Shown one piece after another: positions 57,543 through 64,000 of a DNA stretch of 64,000 bases. Position 1 is the first letter of the stretch. Every line of letters begins with the position of its first letter. The stretch comes from Streptomyces sp. TLI_235 (GTDB taxonomy: Bacteria; Actinomycetota; Actinomycetes; Streptomycetales; Streptomycetaceae). The translations under genes and the position numbers were made by a program. The stretch is taken from NCBI GenBank assembly GCA_002300355.1, contig NSGV01000002.1, positions 1,674,001 to 1,738,000 on the forward strand, in the 5' to 3' direction. Under the pieces are notes generated by a model. The model was not told the DNA's origin. It did not search any database and saw nothing but the letters and a program-made list of their open reading frames with translations.

Positions 57543-59971
57543 CCACCCGGGCCAGGTTGACGATCAGCGCGGCGACGGCGACCGCGCTCACCACACTGTG
57601 CCTGCTGCCGCTGATCACCACGCACGGCTGGCTGGTGCAGGCCTTCCTGCTGGTCGCGGTCGCGGCCGGGGCGGGCACCGGGCTGCGCCGGCTGGCGGTG
57701 GCCGGCTGGGCGGTGACGCCGCTCCAGCTGCTGGTCGTGCTGTACGCCCTGATGCTGCTGTCGGTGCGCAGCTCGATGACCTGGGGGCTGGTGCCGGGCG
57801 CCCGGGCGCTGGACGCGCTGAGCTCGCTGCTGACGCAGGCCGGCACGGACCTCGGCCAGTACTCGGTGCCGGCGCCGGACACCGCGGGCCTGCGGCTGGT
57901 GCTGACCGGCTCGGTCGGCCTGATCGCGGTGCTGGTGGACGCGCTGGCGGTGACCCACCGCCGGGCGGCCGCGGCCGGTCTGCCGCTGCTGGCGCTGTAC
58001 TCGGTGGGCTGCGGCCTCTCCGGGGCGGGGTCGGGCGCGTGGATCTGGTTCCTGCCGGCGGCCGGCGGCTACCTGCTGCTGCTCCGCGCCGAGGGCCAGG
58101 ACCGGCTGTCGCGCTGGGGCCGGGTGTTCTCCGGCACCGGCAAGGCCACCAACACGCCGCCGGTGCACAGCGGGCACCGGATCGGTGTGCTCGCGCTGGT
58201 GCTCGCGCTGGCCGTCCCCGCCTTCCTGCCGCAGGCGGGCCTGGGCCTGGTCGGCGTGCTGGGCGGCAGCGGTTCCGGCAGCGGCACCGGCCCGGGCTGG
58301 CGGGTGACCTCGCTGAACCCGGTGGTGGCGCTGACCGAGAGCCTGCACCGGACGGACCCGGTGCCGCTGCTGCAGTACCGCACCAGCGCGCAGTCGGTCG
58401 GCGAGATGTACCTGCGGATCGGCGCGCTGGACGAGTTCAACGGGGTCGACTGGCGGTTCTCGCAGCAGAAGCTGCAGCAGCGGCCCGACCCGCTGCCGAA
58501 GCCCGAGGGCCTGTCCTCGGCGATCGCGGTCACCCAGGCGACCACCGAGGTGTCGATCTCGCCGAACCTGCGCACCGAGTGGCTGCCGCTGCCGTACCCG
58601 GCGAGCAAGGTGTCGGTGCCGGGCTCCTGGAAGTACGATCCGGAGACCCGCACCGTGATCGGCACGGACGGCCAGAAGACCGACGGCCTGAAGTACGAGG
58701 TCACCAGCCTGGACGTGCGGCCGACCGCCGAGCAGCTGCGCTCGGCCGGGCCTCCGCCGGGCGACCTGTCGGGCCGGTACCTGCAGCTGCCGAACACGCT
58801 GCCGCCCGAGGTGGCGAAGACGGCGCAGTCCGTGACGGCGGGCAAGAGCAACGCCTTCGACCGGGCGGTGGCGCTGCAGGAGTGGTTCACCTCGCCGCAG
58901 TTCCACTACGACACCGACATCGAGGCCGGCACCGGCACCGCCGCGATCCTGAAGTTCCTGCAGGACAAGCGGGGCTTCTGCGTGCACTTCGCGTCGACGA
59001 TGGCCGCGATGGCCCGCACCCTGGGCATCCCGGCCCGGGTGGCGATCGGCTTCACCCCGGGCTCCTCGAACGACGGCGCCACCTACGTGGTGCGGTCGAC
59101 GAACTACCACGCCTGGCCGGAGCTGTACTTCGCGGGCACCGGCTGGGTCCGGTTCGAGCCGACGCCGTCGGCCGGGCAGGGCGCGCTCGCGCCGAGCTAC
59201 ACCCGCGAGGAGACGGAGCCGTCCCCCGGCGCGACCTCGGCGGAGCCCAGCGACGTCCCGAGCGGCGCCGCCTCGGCCTCGGCGGGCGCCACCAGCAGCT
59301 GCGGCGGCGGCCACCGTGCTCAGGAGTGCGCGGACCAGCAGACCGCCGCGGTGCAGGCGGCGCAGGGCGAGCCGTGGTGGCTCTCCTGGCGGGCGCTGGC
59401 GACGTACTCGCTGGTGGGCCTGGCGCTGCTGCTGCTGGCGGTGCCGGCGCTGTGGCGGGCGAGGCTGCGGCGGCGGCGGCTCGGGGCGGGTCGGCACCTG
59501 CCGGGCGCCGACCGGTCGGTGCTCACCGACGAGCAGGTGCTGGCGGCCTGGCAGGAGCTGATCGACTCGGCCTGGGACCTCGGCATCCCGCCGGACGACG
59601 CAAGTACGCCGCGGCGGACGGTGGCGCGGATCGCCGAACTCGGATCGCTGGACGTCCGGGCGCAGGCCGCGGCGGGCCGGGTGGCACTCGCCACCGAGCA
59701 GGTGCTGTACGCCCGGGAGACCGGGCCGGTGTCGCCGCTCGGCGCGGACGTGCTGGCCACCCGGGACGCCCTGCGGGCCTCGGCCGGCCGGTACGGGCGG
59801 CTGCGCGCGGTGCTGCTGCCGCCGTCGGCGGCGCGCCTGTGGTGGCGGGCCACCGACCGGGTCGACGCGGTGCGGCAGGCGGTGAGGGCCCGCTGGGACG
59901 TGCTGGCGGGCGCGGTGCGCGGCGTCGTCCGGCGGGTGCTGCGGCGCTCCGGGGACGACGGCCGGTCCTGA
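57539..59971 (+). CDS. membrane transglutaminase-like protein (DUF3488 / transglutaminase core / DUF4129)
   Basis: The GTG at 57539 (VTTRARLTISAATA) overlaps the DUF58 stop; 810 aa. Six or so N-terminal membrane segments (DUF3488 region), a large extracytoplasmic part with the transglutaminase core: GFCVHFASTMAAMARTLGIPARV (catalytic Cys), STNYHAWPELYFAGTGWVRFEPTP (catalytic His; Glu where many have Asp), then a Ser/Thr/Ala linker, another membrane segment (about 625-645), and a cytoplasmic DUF4129-like tail. Probably modifies or cleaves surface proteins or peptides outside the membrane. Third gene of the moxR operon; closed by the hairpin at 60006. Confidence 0.92.
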   Translation: MTTRARLTISAATATALTTLCLLPLITTHGWLVQAFLLVAVAAGAGTGLRRLAVAGWAVTPLQLLVVLYALMLLSVRSSMTWGLVPGARALDALSSLLTQAGTDLGQYSVPAPDTAGLRLVLTGSVGLIAVLVDALAVTHRRAAAAGLPLLALYSVGCGLSGAGSGAWIWFLPAAGGYLLLLRAEGQDRLSRWGRVFSGTGKATNTPPVHSGHRIGVLALVLALAVPAFLPQAGLGLVGVLGGSGSGSGTGPGWRVTSLNPVVALTESLHRTDPVPLLQYRTSAQSVGEMYLRIGALDEFNGVDWRFSQQKLQQRPDPLPKPEGLSSAIAVTQATTEVSISPNLRTEWLPLPYPASKVSVPGSWKYDPETRTVIGTDGQKTDGLKYEVTSLDVRPTAEQLRSAGPPPGDLSGRYLQLPNTLPPEVAKTAQSVTAGKSNAFDRAVALQEWFTSPQFHYDTDIEAGTGTAAILKFLQDKRGFCVHFASTMAAMARTLGIPARVAIGFTPGSSNDGATYVVRSTNYHAWPELYFAGTGWVRFEPTPSAGQGALAPSYTREETEPSPGATSAEPSDVPSGAASASAGATSSCGGGHRAQECADQQTAAVQAAQGEPWWLSWRALATYSLVGLALLLLAVPALWRARLRRRRLGAGRHLPGADRSVLTDEQVLAAWQELIDSAWDLGIPPDDASTPRRTVARIAELGSLDVRAQAAAGRVALATEQVLYARETGPVSPLGADVLATRDALRASAGRYGRLRAVLLPPSAARLWWRATDRVDAVRQAVRARWDVLAGAVRGVVRRVLRRSGDDGRS

Positions 59972-60005
59972 GCCGGGGCGGCCCGTGCGGCCGCCGGTGA
60001 CGACG

Positions 60006-60046
60006 CGCCGGGGGCGGGCAGTTCGGTGAACTGCCCGCCCCCGGCG
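60006..60046. terminator. strong bidirectional hairpin between convergent genes
   Basis: A perfect 19-bp stem (GCCGGGGGCGGGCAGTTC core) with a GGT loop lies between the transglutaminase gene and the DUF3040 gene, both of which end here. It serves both strands. Confidence 0.88.
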
Positions 60047-60069
60047 GTGGTCGCTCGGATCCAGAGGTC

Positions 60070-60453
60070 CTAGAGGCCGTCGTGTTCGTCGCGACGGCGT
60101 TGCCAGCGCTGTTCCATCCGGTCCATCACGTTCGCCTTGCGGCGGGGAGCGGGGGATGCCTTGGGGCCCGATCCGTGCCCGAGGGCACCGCGCCGCCAAC
60201 CGGTCACGGCGAGGACCGCACAGCCAAGCATCACCAGGAAACCGGTCACGCTCACCCAGATCAGCTGGGCGACCATGCCTCCCATCAGCAGACCGACGCC
60301 CGCCACGAACCCTGCGGCGGCCAGGTAGACCCTCCGACGGGTGTAGGTGCGCAGGCCGGTTCCCTCAAGCGCTGACGCGAATTTGGGATCTTCGGCGTAC
60401 AGCGCTCGCTCCATCTGCTCGAGCAGTCGCTGCTCGTGCTCCGAGAGCGGCAC
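60070..60453 (-). CDS. DUF3040 membrane protein
   Basis: 127 aa. The N-terminal PLSEHEQRLLEQMERALYAEDPKFASAL is the DUF3040 signature. Two membrane segments (about 38-80: VYLAAAGFVAGVGLLMGGMVAQLIWVSVTGFLVMLGCAVLAVTGW) are followed by a basic cytoplasmic tail. Very common in streptomycetes, often near cell-division or wall genes; function unknown. Confidence 0.9.
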   Translation of the reverse strand: MPLSEHEQRLLEQMERALYAEDPKFASALEGTGLRTYTRRRVYLAAAGFVAGVGLLMGGMVAQLIWVSVTGFLVMLGCAVLAVTGWRRGALGHGSGPKASPAPRRKANVMDRMEQRWQRRRDEHDGL

Positions 60454-60724
60454 GGAGTCCTCCTACTCGTCGGTCGCGGGGCGACCGGTCCGCCACCCCT
60501 GGGCCTGATCCTGTGTGGTCCATATGCCCCAGGCGTTCGGGTGTCATGCTTTCCGGCTTTACCCAGATCATACGGTCCACAGGGCCTGTTCGGGGTGGTC
60601 GTGGACACGTGCCATCGACCACTTCGGAGCCGCCCTGCACCGGTGCCAACGCCCCTGCCCGCGCACAAGTGCCCGGATCATCGGAATCTCCGCAGACCAG
60701 GGCCGCGGGCCGCCGCGGTCGGAC
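60454..60724. other. intergenic region upstream of the DUF3040 gene
   Basis: 271 bp without a supportable gene. It holds the DUF3040 promoter (minus strand). No hairpin or conserved site recognised. Confidence 0.5.
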
Positions 60725-61477
60725 TCAGACGCGGGCGGCGAGCAGGTGGAGCTGGGTGGCGACGGCGTGGAACGCGGGCTGCTCGGCGGCTGCCTGCTCC
60801 AGCTTGAGCAGCGCCTCCATGGCGCCCGGCTCGGTGTCGACGAGGACGCCCGGGACGAGGTCCGCGAAGACGCGCACGCCGTGCACGGAGCGCACCTGGA
60901 GGCCGGCCGCGGCGGCGAGGCCGGCCAGCTCCTCCCCGGTGAAGCGGCGCGGCATCGGGTCGCCGGTGCCCCAGCGGCCGTCCTCGGCGTCCAGCACGGT
61001 GCGGGCCTCGACGAAGTGGCCGGCCAGCGCGCGGGCGAGCACGGCGCCGTTCCGGTTGGCGGCGAGCAGGCTCACCAGGCCGCCCTTGCGCAGGGTGCCG
61101 GTCAGGTTGCCGAGCGCCTCCGCCGGGTCGTCCACGACCTCCAGCACGCCGTGGCAGAGCGCCGCGTCCACCGAGGCGCTCTCGACCACGTCGGGCAGCG
61201 TCTGGGTGTCGCCCTGCACCGCGCGGACGAGGTCGGTGACCCCGGCCTCGGCGGCCCGCCGCTCCAGCGCGAACAGCGCGTCCGGGCTGGGGTCGACGAC
61301 GGTGACGCGGTGGCCGAGCCGGGCCACCGGCACGGCGAAGTTGCCGGTGCCGCCGCCCGTGTCGAGGACGTCCAGCACCGGCCGATCGAGCTCCGCGCTG
61401 CGCTGCTCCAGCGCCGCGCGCACCACCTCCCAGACCACGGCTGTACGCAGGGCACTGCGGGGACGCGTCGGGTACAC
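60725..61477 (-). CDS. class I SAM-dependent methyltransferase
   Basis: 250 aa, GTG at 61477 (VYPTRPRSALRTAVVWEVV). SAM motif VLDTGGGTGNFAVPVARLGHRVTVVDPSPDALFALERR (motif I and the acidic end of strand 2), then VQGDTQTLPDVVESASVDAALCHGVLEVVDDP and LVSLLAANRNGAVLARALAG. Resembles the Methyltransf_11 family of UbiE/CmoA-type proteins. Substrate unknown; a conserved streptomycete gene in this neighbourhood rather than an accessory one. Confidence 0.87.
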   Translation of the reverse strand: MYPTRPRSALRTAVVWEVVRAALEQRSAELDRPVLDVLDTGGGTGNFAVPVARLGHRVTVVDPSPDALFALERRAAEAGVTDLVRAVQGDTQTLPDVVESASVDAALCHGVLEVVDDPAEALGNLTGTLRKGGLVSLLAANRNGAVLARALAGHFVEARTVLDAEDGRWGTGDPMPRRFTGEELAGLAAAAGLQVRSVHGVRVFADLVPGVLVDTEPGAMEALLKLEQAAAEQPAFHAVATQLHLLAARV

Positions 61478-61586
61478 GGCGGGGCTCCTCGGTCCTGGGA
61501 TGGATCACCGAACGCCACCACCTTAGGCCCTGCACCACTCCCGGCCGGGCGCCGTGCGATGGCACCCGGCCGGGACGGTGTCGCGG

Positions 61587-62111
61587 TCAGTCGCCGCCCA
61601 GCGGTAAGGGCTGCTGGGGGACGGTCGGGCGCAGGCCCAGCAGGCGCTCCACGATGCGCAGGTACAGCCCGGTGTTGCGGATCAGGTCGTCCGCGTCGCG
61701 GGCGGTGGCGGCGCTGCGGATGCCGGCCTCGGCGGCCGCCCTGCGGCGGGCGCCCGCGGCGAAGTAGACGGCCCACTCGGCGAGTTCCGGGGCGACCTCG
61801 GGCAGCAGCTCCCAGGCGCTGCGGATCGGCTTGCGGCGCCGCGGGTTGCGGTCGGGCCGGCCTCGGACGGCCAGCACGGCGGCGGTGGTGCGCAGCGCGG
61901 CGAGGTGGGCGGTGGCGTAGCGCTCCAGCGGATCGGGCAGAGCGCGGGCGGCACCGAGGGTGCGGTGCGCCTGGCGGAGCAGGTCGAGGGCGGCGGGCGG
62001 GGCGTCCGCGCGCCGCAGCACGGGGTGGACGTCGGTGGCGCGGGAACGTCCGGCGGGCAGGGTGTCGGCGACAGGGTGGCGGGTGACGCGCTCGGGGCGG
62101 CTGATGGTCAT
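61587..62111 (-). CDS. SAV_6107-like HEPN domain protein
   Basis: The ATG at 62111 (MTISRPERVTRHPVADTLP) has GGGGGAG upstream; 174 aa. Helical, with LDLLRQAHRTLGAARALPDPLERYATAHLAALRTTAAVLA and ELAEWAVYFAAGARRRAAAEAG, the streptomycete SAV_6107-like HEPN family. HEPN families often are RNases or nucleotide-binding proteins; the R-x4-6-H RNase motif is not evident here, so no activity is claimed. 109 bp from the methyltransferase. Confidence 0.8.
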   Translation of the reverse strand: MTISRPERVTRHPVADTLPAGRSRATDVHPVLRRADAPPAALDLLRQAHRTLGAARALPDPLERYATAHLAALRTTAAVLAVRGRPDRNPRRRKPIRSAWELLPEVAPELAEWAVYFAAGARRRAAAEAGIRSAATARDADDLIRNTGLYLRIVERLLGLRPTVPQQPLPLGGD

Positions 62112-62729
62112 GGTCTCCCCCGGTCCGATGCGGGTGCCCGGGCCAGGCGGCCCGCGCCTTTCCAGCGTGGCAACCGCCACTGACAATCCCGGGTGCGAAC
62201 AGTCGGGAGGTGGGGCGGCGGAGCAGGCAGGGAGGGCGGGGAAGGCAGGGGCGGGAGCAACGGCGAGGGCGGCGGTGTCCGACCGGACCGGCACCCCCGT
62301 CGCCGTCCGGCCGGGCGCCGCCGCCCCGCACGTCTGCCGGAGGCCGTTCCCCCGGCCCCCGGTTCTCCCCCCGGTCGGACCGTCCCCCCGGGCAGCGCTC
62401 CGCCGCCCCGTGTCGGCGGTGCGCGGCCCCGATCGGCCCGTGCGCGCGACCGGGCCGGCCCGACTGTCCCCCACTGGCGGCGGACGGCCCCGGTCGCTGC
62501 CGGACGGTGCTTCGCGGTTGCTCCGCCCGGTGTCCACCACTCTGCCGTCCCCGCAGGTCAGGGGGTATCCGTCGGCGTACTCATTCGCGGATCTGAGTAT
62601 CCGTACTCAGATCGCGGCGGGCGGGCGCCGCGGGGAACCGCCGGGCGTCGCGGCGCGTCATTGCAGCACCGGTACGGTACGGTCCCGACGCGTCCGGGTG
62701 TCGGGCGGCCCTGCCGGAGGGGAGCAGAG
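62112..62729 (+). promoter_or_regulatory. 618-bp intergenic region with a 10-bp inverted repeat upstream of DUF4126 gene
   Basis: No supportable gene; the plus-strand frames are Arg/Pro/Gly-biased filler. GATCTGAGTA-TCCG-TACTCAGATC (62590-62613) is a perfect 10-bp inverted repeat about 117 bases upstream of the DUF4126 start, a likely operator for a dimeric regulator. The region should also contain the HEPN gene promoter at its left end. Confidence 0.55.
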
Positions 62730-63341
62730 TTGAGCATCATCCCGTTGATCTTCACCAGCGGCTGGGCGAGCGGTGTGAACGCCTATGCCGTGGTGCTGCT
62801 GCTCGGGCTGTTCGGCCGGTTCGGCGGCGCCGAGTCGGTGCCGGCCGCGCTGGAGCGCACGGACGTGCTGGTCGCGGCGGCGGTGCTGTTCCTGTGCGAG
62901 GCGGTCGCCGACAAGATCCCGTACGTGGACACGGTGTGGGACGTGGTGCACACGGTGATCCGCCCGGCCGCGGGCGCGGTGGTCGGCGCGCTGCTGGCGA
63001 GCACCGACCCTGGGTCGCTGAGCGAGGTCGCCGCGGGTGCGCTCGGCGGTACGACGGCGCTGGTCAGCCACGGCATCAAGGCCTCGCTGCGGATGGCGGT
63101 CAACACGTCGCCCGAGCCGGCCTCGAACATCGTGGTCAGCCTGCTGGAGGACCTCTCGGTGGCCGGCCTGGTCACGCTGGCGATCTTCCACCCGTGGGTG
63201 GCGGCCTCGGCGGCGGCGGTGCTGCTGGTGGTCGGGGTGCTGCTGGTCTGGTTCGCGGTCTCCCGGATCCGCCGCTTCCTGCAGCGGCGCCGCGAGCGTC
63301 GGGCGGCCCGGGCCTCGGCCGCCGCCCAGCCGCAGTACTGA
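62730..63341 (+). CDS. DUF4126 membrane protein
   Basis: TTG start at 62730 supported by GGAGGGGAG 6-13 bases upstream; 203 aa. About five membrane segments (SGVNAYAVVLLLGLFGRFG, VLVAAAVLFLCEAVADKIPYVDTVWD, AGAVVGALLA, and two near the C-terminus) and the family motif SHGIKASLRMAVNTSPEPASNI. Basic Arg-rich tail. Function unknown. The FAD gene starts 28 bp downstream and may be co-transcribed. Confidence 0.88.
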   Translation: MSIIPLIFTSGWASGVNAYAVVLLLGLFGRFGGAESVPAALERTDVLVAAAVLFLCEAVADKIPYVDTVWDVVHTVIRPAAGAVVGALLASTDPGSLSEVAAGALGGTTALVSHGIKASLRMAVNTSPEPASNIVVSLLEDLSVAGLVTLAIFHPWVAASAAAVLLVVGVLLVWFAVSRIRRFLQRRRERRAARASAAAQPQY

Positions 63342-63368
63342 CCCGCGGGGCCCGTAGGATCAGCGCTC

Positions 63369-64000
63369 ATGGCACGGATCGTCATCATCGGCGCAGGTAT
63401 GGCCGGCCTCGCCGCCGCGTCCCGGCTGGGCACCCTCGGGCACCGGGTGACGGTCTGCGAGGCCGCGGCGACGTACGGCGGCATGGTCGGCCGCCACGAG
63501 CGGGACGGTTTCGCCTTCGACACCGGTCCGGGCCTGCTGAACCTGCCGGCGGTCTACCGGGACCTGGCGCTGAAGACCGGCAAGGAGCCGCTGGAGCAGC
63601 TGGTCGACCTCGTGCCGGTGGACCCGGAGAGTCGGCACCTCTTCGCGGACGGCACCGACCTGGTGCTGCCGAACGCCTCGCGCGGCGGCGTCGCCAAGGC
63701 GCTGGACGCGGCCTTCGGGGCGGGCTCCGGCGAGCGCTGGGGCGAGGTGATGAACCGCGGCCGGGAGGTCTGGGAGGCCACCCGCCGCCCGCTGATGGAG
63801 GAGCCGCTGCCGGCCGGCCCGCTCGCGGACCCGTACCCGAGGCCGCCGCGGCGCGGCCCGGCCAGATGGCTGCCGCGCGGCGACTACGGGCTGGAGCAGG
63901 TGGCCCGGCGCGAGCTCGGCGGCCACCCGGGCATGACGGCGCTGCTCACCGAGTACGCCACCCGCTTCGGCCTCGGGCCGGACGCCCCGGCGGGCGCGAC
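63369..64000 (+). CDS. CrtI-like FAD-dependent oxidoreductase (3' end cut by window)
   Basis: ATG at 63369; 210 residues visible. N-terminal dinucleotide-binding motif RIVIIGAGMAGLAAASRLGTLGHRVTVCEA followed by TYGGMVGRHERDGFAFDTGPGLLNLP, the phytoene desaturase/amine oxidase arrangement (GG motif and D-x-GP). The rest lies beyond the right edge, so the substrate (carotenoid, amine or other) cannot be judged. Confidence 0.88.
   Translation, partial: MARIVIIGAGMAGLAAASRLGTLGHRVTVCEAAATYGGMVGRHERDGFAFDTGPGLLNLPAVYRDLALKTGKEPLEQLVDLVPVDPESRHLFADGTDLVLPNASRGGVAKALDAAFGAGSGERWGEVMNRGREVWEATRRPLMEEPLPAGPLADPYPRPPRRGPARWLPRGDYGLEQVARRELGGHPGMTALLTEYATRFGLGPDAPAGA

Noticed and set aside
62193..62729. 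N-terminal extension of the DUF4126 protein
   Set aside because: Arg/Gly/Pro-biased with no similarity to the family; the TTG at 62730 has a strong ribosome site and starts right at the first membrane segment.
1..64000. tRNA or rRNA genes and insertion sequences
   Set aside because: No cloverleaf with a TTCGA-type loop and acceptor end, no rRNA motif and no transposase or terminal repeats were seen on reading both strands.

Overview
The window is very GC-rich, uses GTG and TTG starts freely, and carries a complete streptomycete-type division and cell-wall (dcw) cluster flanked by divIVA and ileS in the order known from Streptomyces. It is best read as a chromosomal segment of a Streptomycetaceae member (Streptomyces or Kitasatospora). 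All identifications come from reading translations and motifs; no database search was run.

Left edge (1-3.4 kb): the 3'-truncated gene of a large fusion protein (CocE-like alpha/beta hydrolase followed by an ABC ATPase) and a small class I methyltransferase. Accessory region (3.4-27.3 kb): two polymorphic-toxin cassettes, mostly on the minus strand. Each has a giant protein (1613 and 1459 aa) with a WXG100/CpnT-like N-terminal domain, a long Ser/Gly/Thr/Pro-rich linker, a papain-fold glutamine-deamidase-type domain with an intact Cys/His/Asp triad, and a C-terminal deaminase-fold domain with an intact HxE...C...C set. A short helical gene lies upstream (a WXG100-like protein in cassette 1, an unrelated 116-aa protein in cassette 2). 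Downstream lie P-loop NTPase proteins, some ending in a SUKH-4 immunity domain, and composite Imm35 / deaminase-like / SUKH proteins. A third composite protein lies on the plus strand at 26.0 kb and has lost its metal ligands. Between the cassettes, 14.78-17.3 kb holds decayed genes with several frameshifts. About 650 bp at the 5' end of the two toxin genes are identical, which points to recombination or gene conversion.

Housekeeping block (27.4-53.8 kb): HhH-GPD protein, small secreted or membrane protein, GNAT, RluD-type pseudouridine synthase, lspA, a DksA/TraR-type zinc-finger protein, then ileS (plus strand) behind a T-box leader. Convergent to it lie divIVA, yggT, sepF, yggS, pgeF, ftsZ, ftsQ, murG, ftsW, murD, mraY, murF, murE, ftsI-type PBP, ftsL and rsmH, many with 1-8 base overlaps. 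murC, ftsA and mraZ are absent. The ftsZ leader carries a 10-bp palindrome and three GACAC motifs that match the known WhiA target.

Right part (54.3-64 kb): beta-carbonic anhydrase; a moxR / DUF58 / transglutaminase operon closed by a strong hairpin; a DUF3040 membrane protein; a methyltransferase; a SAV_6107-like HEPN protein; a DUF4126 membrane protein behind a 10-bp inverted repeat; and the start of a CrtI-like FAD oxidoreductase running off the right edge.
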